Shown here in pieces: positions 60,780 through 64,000 of a stretch of 64,000 bases of DNA. Below the pieces are notes generated by a model that worked only from the letters and a program-made list of their open reading frames with translations, did no database searches and was not told the DNA's origin. Positions within the stretch are counted from its first letter, which is position 1; each line of letters opens with the position of its first letter. The DNA comes from an uncultured Pseudothermotoga sp. (GTDB taxonomy: Bacteria; Thermotogota; Thermotogae; Thermotogales; DSM-5069): assembly GCA_937995655.1 (NCBI GenBank), contig CALKJI010000009.1, positions 62,001-126,000 on the forward strand. Reading direction: 5' to 3'. Made by a program: the position numbers and the translations under genes.

Positions 60780-62318
60780 ATGAAGAAATTCTGGGTGATT
60801 TTCTTGTTACTGAGTGTTGCTTTGTCTTTTGCTGCCAAGTATGGCGGGACTCTTAGGTTTGTCATGGGCGCCGATGCTGTCAGCTTGTTGCCGGCAAACC
60901 AAACTGATAACATCAGCGCCACTGTCTGCAGACATGTCTTTGAGGGTCTTGTTGAATTTGACGAAAAGCTCAACTTGACACCTGCTCTTGCCGAACGCTG
61001 GGAAGTCTCACAAGATGGCACGATCTATACTTTCTATCTGAGAAAAGGTGTCAAATTTCATGATGGTACGAACTTCAATGCTCATGCTGTTAAAAAATAT
61101 TACGACTATGTGCTGAACAACAATTTGAGAAGGACTGGTTTGTTTAAAGGAATCATCAAAGTCGTTGAAGTATTGGACGAATATACGGTGAATTTTGTGT
61201 TGGAGAAGCCTTTTTCACCTTTCTTGTACAGGCTCGCCCATGAGGGCGCATTGATTGTTTCGCCAAAAGCCATCGATGAACTTGGTTCCGACCCAGGTAA
61301 ATTGGGAAGAGCTCCTGTTGGAACCGGTCCATTCATGTTCAAAGAATGGAAGATAGGTGAGAGGATAGAATTAATAAAGAATCCAAACTATTGGAGGCAG
61401 GGACAACCTTATCTGGATGGTATTGTCTTCACGATAATACCTGAAGATGTAACTCGAGTAACGCAGTTGAGGGCTGGCGATGCCGATGTAATGTTCAACC
61501 CACCACCAGCATTGGTACCAACTTTGCAAAAAGACGACAAGTTAGCTGTAAGAATCGAGCCAAGTCTAAGGGTAATCTACATAGGTATGAATACCAGAAA
61601 GGCTCCACTCAACGACGTGCGAGTTAGGCAAGCCCTGAATTACGCCATCGATAAGAGCAAACTTTGTTCTGCAATTATGAAAAATCTTGCTATCCCAGCT
61701 GATTCACCGCTTTCAAAATACACCGTTGGTTACGTATCAACAGGTGGTTATCCTTACGATCCACAAAAGGCTAAACAACTTTTGAAAGAAGCCGGCCAAG
61801 AAAATCTCAAGTTGGAACTTATCACTCCAAAGGGTAGATATCTGAACGATTACGAAGTTGCCATCGCTGTTCAGGGTATGCTCAGAGAAATAGGAGTGAC
61901 AGTTGATGTGAAGCCGATGGAGTGGGCGACGTACCTGAGCCGTCTCTCATCGACTAATCCAGAAGATTGGAATTATGAGTTGTTCCTGCTTGGATGGGCA
62001 CCATCGACTGGGGAAGGGCACTGGGTACTTTATCCTTTGTTCCATTCCGATAACATTAAACCCAACGGAACGATGGACAACAACGCTATGTACTCTAATC
62101 CCACAGTGGATGATTTAATTAACAAGATCGGTTTTGAACTCGATAGAAACAAAATGATGCAGTATTATACAGAGGTACAAAAACTAATAGTTCAAGATGC
62201 CCCCTGGATTTTCTTGTACAATATGGCAAACGTTGTTGCCTTTAGAAAGGAACTCAAAGATGTCTGGGTGCTACCAACAGAGTTTGTGATTGTTAAATAC
62301 GCCTGGTTTGACAGATGA
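60780..62318 (+). CDS. peptide-type (SBP_bac_5) ABC transporter substrate-binding protein
   Basis: Signal MKKFWVIFLLLSVALSFAAKYGGTLRF; LAERWEVSQDGTIYTFYLRKGVKFHDGTNFNAHAVKKYYDYV; VRQALNYAIDKSKLC. Confidence 0.95.
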   Translation: MKKFWVIFLLLSVALSFAAKYGGTLRFVMGADAVSLLPANQTDNISATVCRHVFEGLVEFDEKLNLTPALAERWEVSQDGTIYTFYLRKGVKFHDGTNFNAHAVKKYYDYVLNNNLRRTGLFKGIIKVVEVLDEYTVNFVLEKPFSPFLYRLAHEGALIVSPKAIDELGSDPGKLGRAPVGTGPFMFKEWKIGERIELIKNPNYWRQGQPYLDGIVFTIIPEDVTRVTQLRAGDADVMFNPPPALVPTLQKDDKLAVRIEPSLRVIYIGMNTRKAPLNDVRVRQALNYAIDKSKLCSAIMKNLAIPADSPLSKYTVGYVSTGGYPYDPQKAKQLLKEAGQENLKLELITPKGRYLNDYEVAIAVQGMLREIGVTVDVKPMEWATYLSRLSSTNPEDWNYELFLLGWAPSTGEGHWVLYPLFHSDNIKPNGTMDNNAMYSNPTVDDLINKIGFELDRNKMMQYYTEVQKLIVQDAPWIFLYNMANVVAFRKELKDVWVLPTEFVIVKYAWFDR

Positions 62319-62325
62319 TGAACAA

Positions 62326-62355
62326 AGATGAGTGTGGCCCACGCCACACTCATCT
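62326..62355 (+). terminator. intercistronic hairpin between tandem SBP genes
   Basis: AGATGAGTGTGG-CCCACG-CCACACTCATCT, 12-bp perfect stem; only a weak T tract. Confidence 0.6.
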
Positions 62356-62450
62356 TCTAAACTTCCTGCATCATTTCTCTATTTATGCGACCATCAGATC
62401 ATTTATGTTCAAATTGTTGTTTATTTTTTCTATACATATAGAAAACCTCC

Positions 62451-62479
62451 TTGACATGGATTTCTTAGCATGATAGAAT
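62451..62479 (+). promoter_or_regulatory. sigma70-type promoter upstream of second SBP gene
   Basis: TTGACA-N17-TAGAAT. Confidence 0.75.
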
Positions 62480-62516
62480 CTCATCCAAATATACCACACA
62501 AAGGAGGTGAAATCAG

Positions 62517-64000
62517 GTGAGAAAGGTTCTATCAGTTATTTTGCTTTTTCTTGTAGTTCTTCTTTTTGCAGCTAAGTACGGCGGGACACTGAGGTTCTTG
62601 ATCGGAGTCGATGCAACAACACTGCTAGGGCCTAACATACCAGACTCAATAAGCAACATAATCGCAAGCCACATCTTAGAGGGTCTCATAGACGTCGACG
62701 AGAACCTAAAGATCATACCCTGTCTTGCCGAACGGTGGGAGATTCAAGAGAACGGGACCGCCTACGTGTTTTATTTAAGAAAGGGTGTTAAGTTCCACGA
62801 TGGTGAAAACTTCAACGCCTACGCTGTTAAGAAACATTTTGATTATGTTTTGAATTCCTCTCTGAGAAACGTCGGTATGTTCAAAGGTATTCTCAAAGAA
62901 GTTCAGGTTCTTGACGAATACACAGTCAAGCTCAAACTCTTCCAACCCTATGCACCCATTATGTATCGCTTAGCGACTTCTTCCGCGGCATGGATTCTTT
63001 CACCAAGAGCCATCGAACAATACGGTAATGATCCGGCTACCTTTGGAAAAAATCCTGTTGGCACGGGGCCTTTCATTTTCAAAGAATGGAAGGTTGGTGA
63101 AAAAATTGAGCTGGTGAGAAATCCAAATTACTGGCAGCAGGGCTTACCCTATTTGGACGGGATAGTATTTTCTGTTGTTTCTGAAGATGTTTCTCGAGTT
63201 ACACAAGTTAGGGCAGGCGATGCAGATATCATGTACAATCCTCCACCGGCTTTGATTTCGGCACTGGAGCAAGATTCACGCTTGACAGTGAAGACTATTC
63301 CAACGGTACGAGTCATCTACATAGGCATAAACGGTCGCTCAGCTCCCCTCAACGATGTGAGGGTCAGACAGGCACTCAACTATGCCATTGATAGGGAAAA
63401 ACTGTGCAAAGTGATCATGCGAGGCATGGCTCGACCAGCTGATTCACCTCTGTCGAGTATCACCTACGGTTACGTTTCAACGGGATTGTATCCTTACGAT
63501 CCCCAAAAGGCTAAACAGCTTTTGAAGGAAGCTGGATACACCAATGGACTGAAACTTGAATTGATCACTCCAAAAGGGAGATACTTGAACGACTATGAAA
63601 CGGCTGTAGCGTTGCAGGGAATGTTCAAAGAAGTGGGAATCATCCTCGATGTCAAGCCTATGGAGTGGGGTACCTACGTAGCAAAAATACTTTCTAACAA
63701 ACCAGAAGACTGGGATTATCAATTGTTCCTGCTAGGTTGGGCGCCGGGAACTGCCGAGGGTCACTGGGTCTTGTTCCCACTCTTTCACTCTATGAATCAG
63801 ATGAGTAGTGCACAAGGCACTGCAAAGTACAATAACTTTTTCTACAGTAATCCGAAGGTCGATGAACTTATAGACAAGATAGGAATAGAACTTGATGAAA
63901 AACGTTTGATGGAATACTACGCCCAAGCGCAAAAAACCATACTCCAAGATGCTCCTGCCATATTCCTGTATGAAATGAAGATTGCTACAGTCATGCGAAA
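62517..64000 (+). CDS. second peptide-type ABC transporter substrate-binding protein (3' end outside window)
   Basis: GTG start after AAAGGAGGTGA: VRKVLSVILLFLVVLLFAAKYGGTLRFLIGVDATTLLGPNIPDSISNIIASHILEGLIDVDENLK...; open to window end; absent from ORF track because no stop is in the window. Confidence 0.95.
   Translation, partial: MRKVLSVILLFLVVLLFAAKYGGTLRFLIGVDATTLLGPNIPDSISNIIASHILEGLIDVDENLKIIPCLAERWEIQENGTAYVFYLRKGVKFHDGENFNAYAVKKHFDYVLNSSLRNVGMFKGILKEVQVLDEYTVKLKLFQPYAPIMYRLATSSAAWILSPRAIEQYGNDPATFGKNPVGTGPFIFKEWKVGEKIELVRNPNYWQQGLPYLDGIVFSVVSEDVSRVTQVRAGDADIMYNPPPALISALEQDSRLTVKTIPTVRVIYIGINGRSAPLNDVRVRQALNYAIDREKLCKVIMRGMARPADSPLSSITYGYVSTGLYPYDPQKAKQLLKEAGYTNGLKLELITPKGRYLNDYETAVALQGMFKEVGIILDVKPMEWGTYVAKILSNKPEDWDYQLFLLGWAPGTAEGHWVLFPLFHSMNQMSSAQGTAKYNNFFYSNPKVDELIDKIGIELDEKRLMEYYAQAQKTILQDAPAIFLYEMKIATVMR

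Overview
This 64-kb window looks like chromosomal DNA from a member of the Thermotogota. Pseudothermotoga/Thermotoga-like is my inference from protein character, dense overlapping genes and strong AGGTGA Shine-Dalgarno (SD) sequences. No rRNA, CRISPR array, prophage or intact IS element was recognised. Contents in order: a BMP-type nucleoside ABC transporter with an ADP-ribosylglycohydrolase-family gene; acpP; manA; a DUF342 protein; trmFO, an anti-sigma-like ATPase, queH, dtd, relA/spoT and mnmG; surE, def, fmt, rnpB (RNase P RNA) and truA; tlyA, secA and prfB; a degenerate NtrC-like regulator next to ptb; a DppA peptidase and a GGDEF protein; a radical SAM protein with methylmalonyl-CoA mutase (two subunits) and meaB; tRNA-Pro(CGG); a nucleosidase and ligA; pepV; a ZIP transporter; a compact Fe-S assembly locus (sufC, one sufBD, a PNP gene, two cysteine desulfurases, iscU and a divergent IscU-like paralogue); a dipeptide epimerase/DUF1611 pair; a FlhB-C-like pair; mutL; tRNA-Leu(CAG); a GntR/ABC operon with a beta-solenoid-like protein; an NCS2 permease; and two tandem peptide-type ABC substrate-binding proteins. 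The second of these runs off the window end and is missing from the ORF track. Observations most worth a second look: (i) three well-supported CTG start codons, two forming a CTGA stop/start overlap; (ii) a sigma54-activator-like regulator without a visible Walker A or GAFTGA motif; (iii) the mixed Fe-S locus with a Cys-to-His IscU paralogue and a 19-bp operator-like palindrome; (iv) a LipS1-like radical SAM gene overlapping the mutase operon; (v) a GTPase gene whose stop codon lies inside an antisense tRNA gene.
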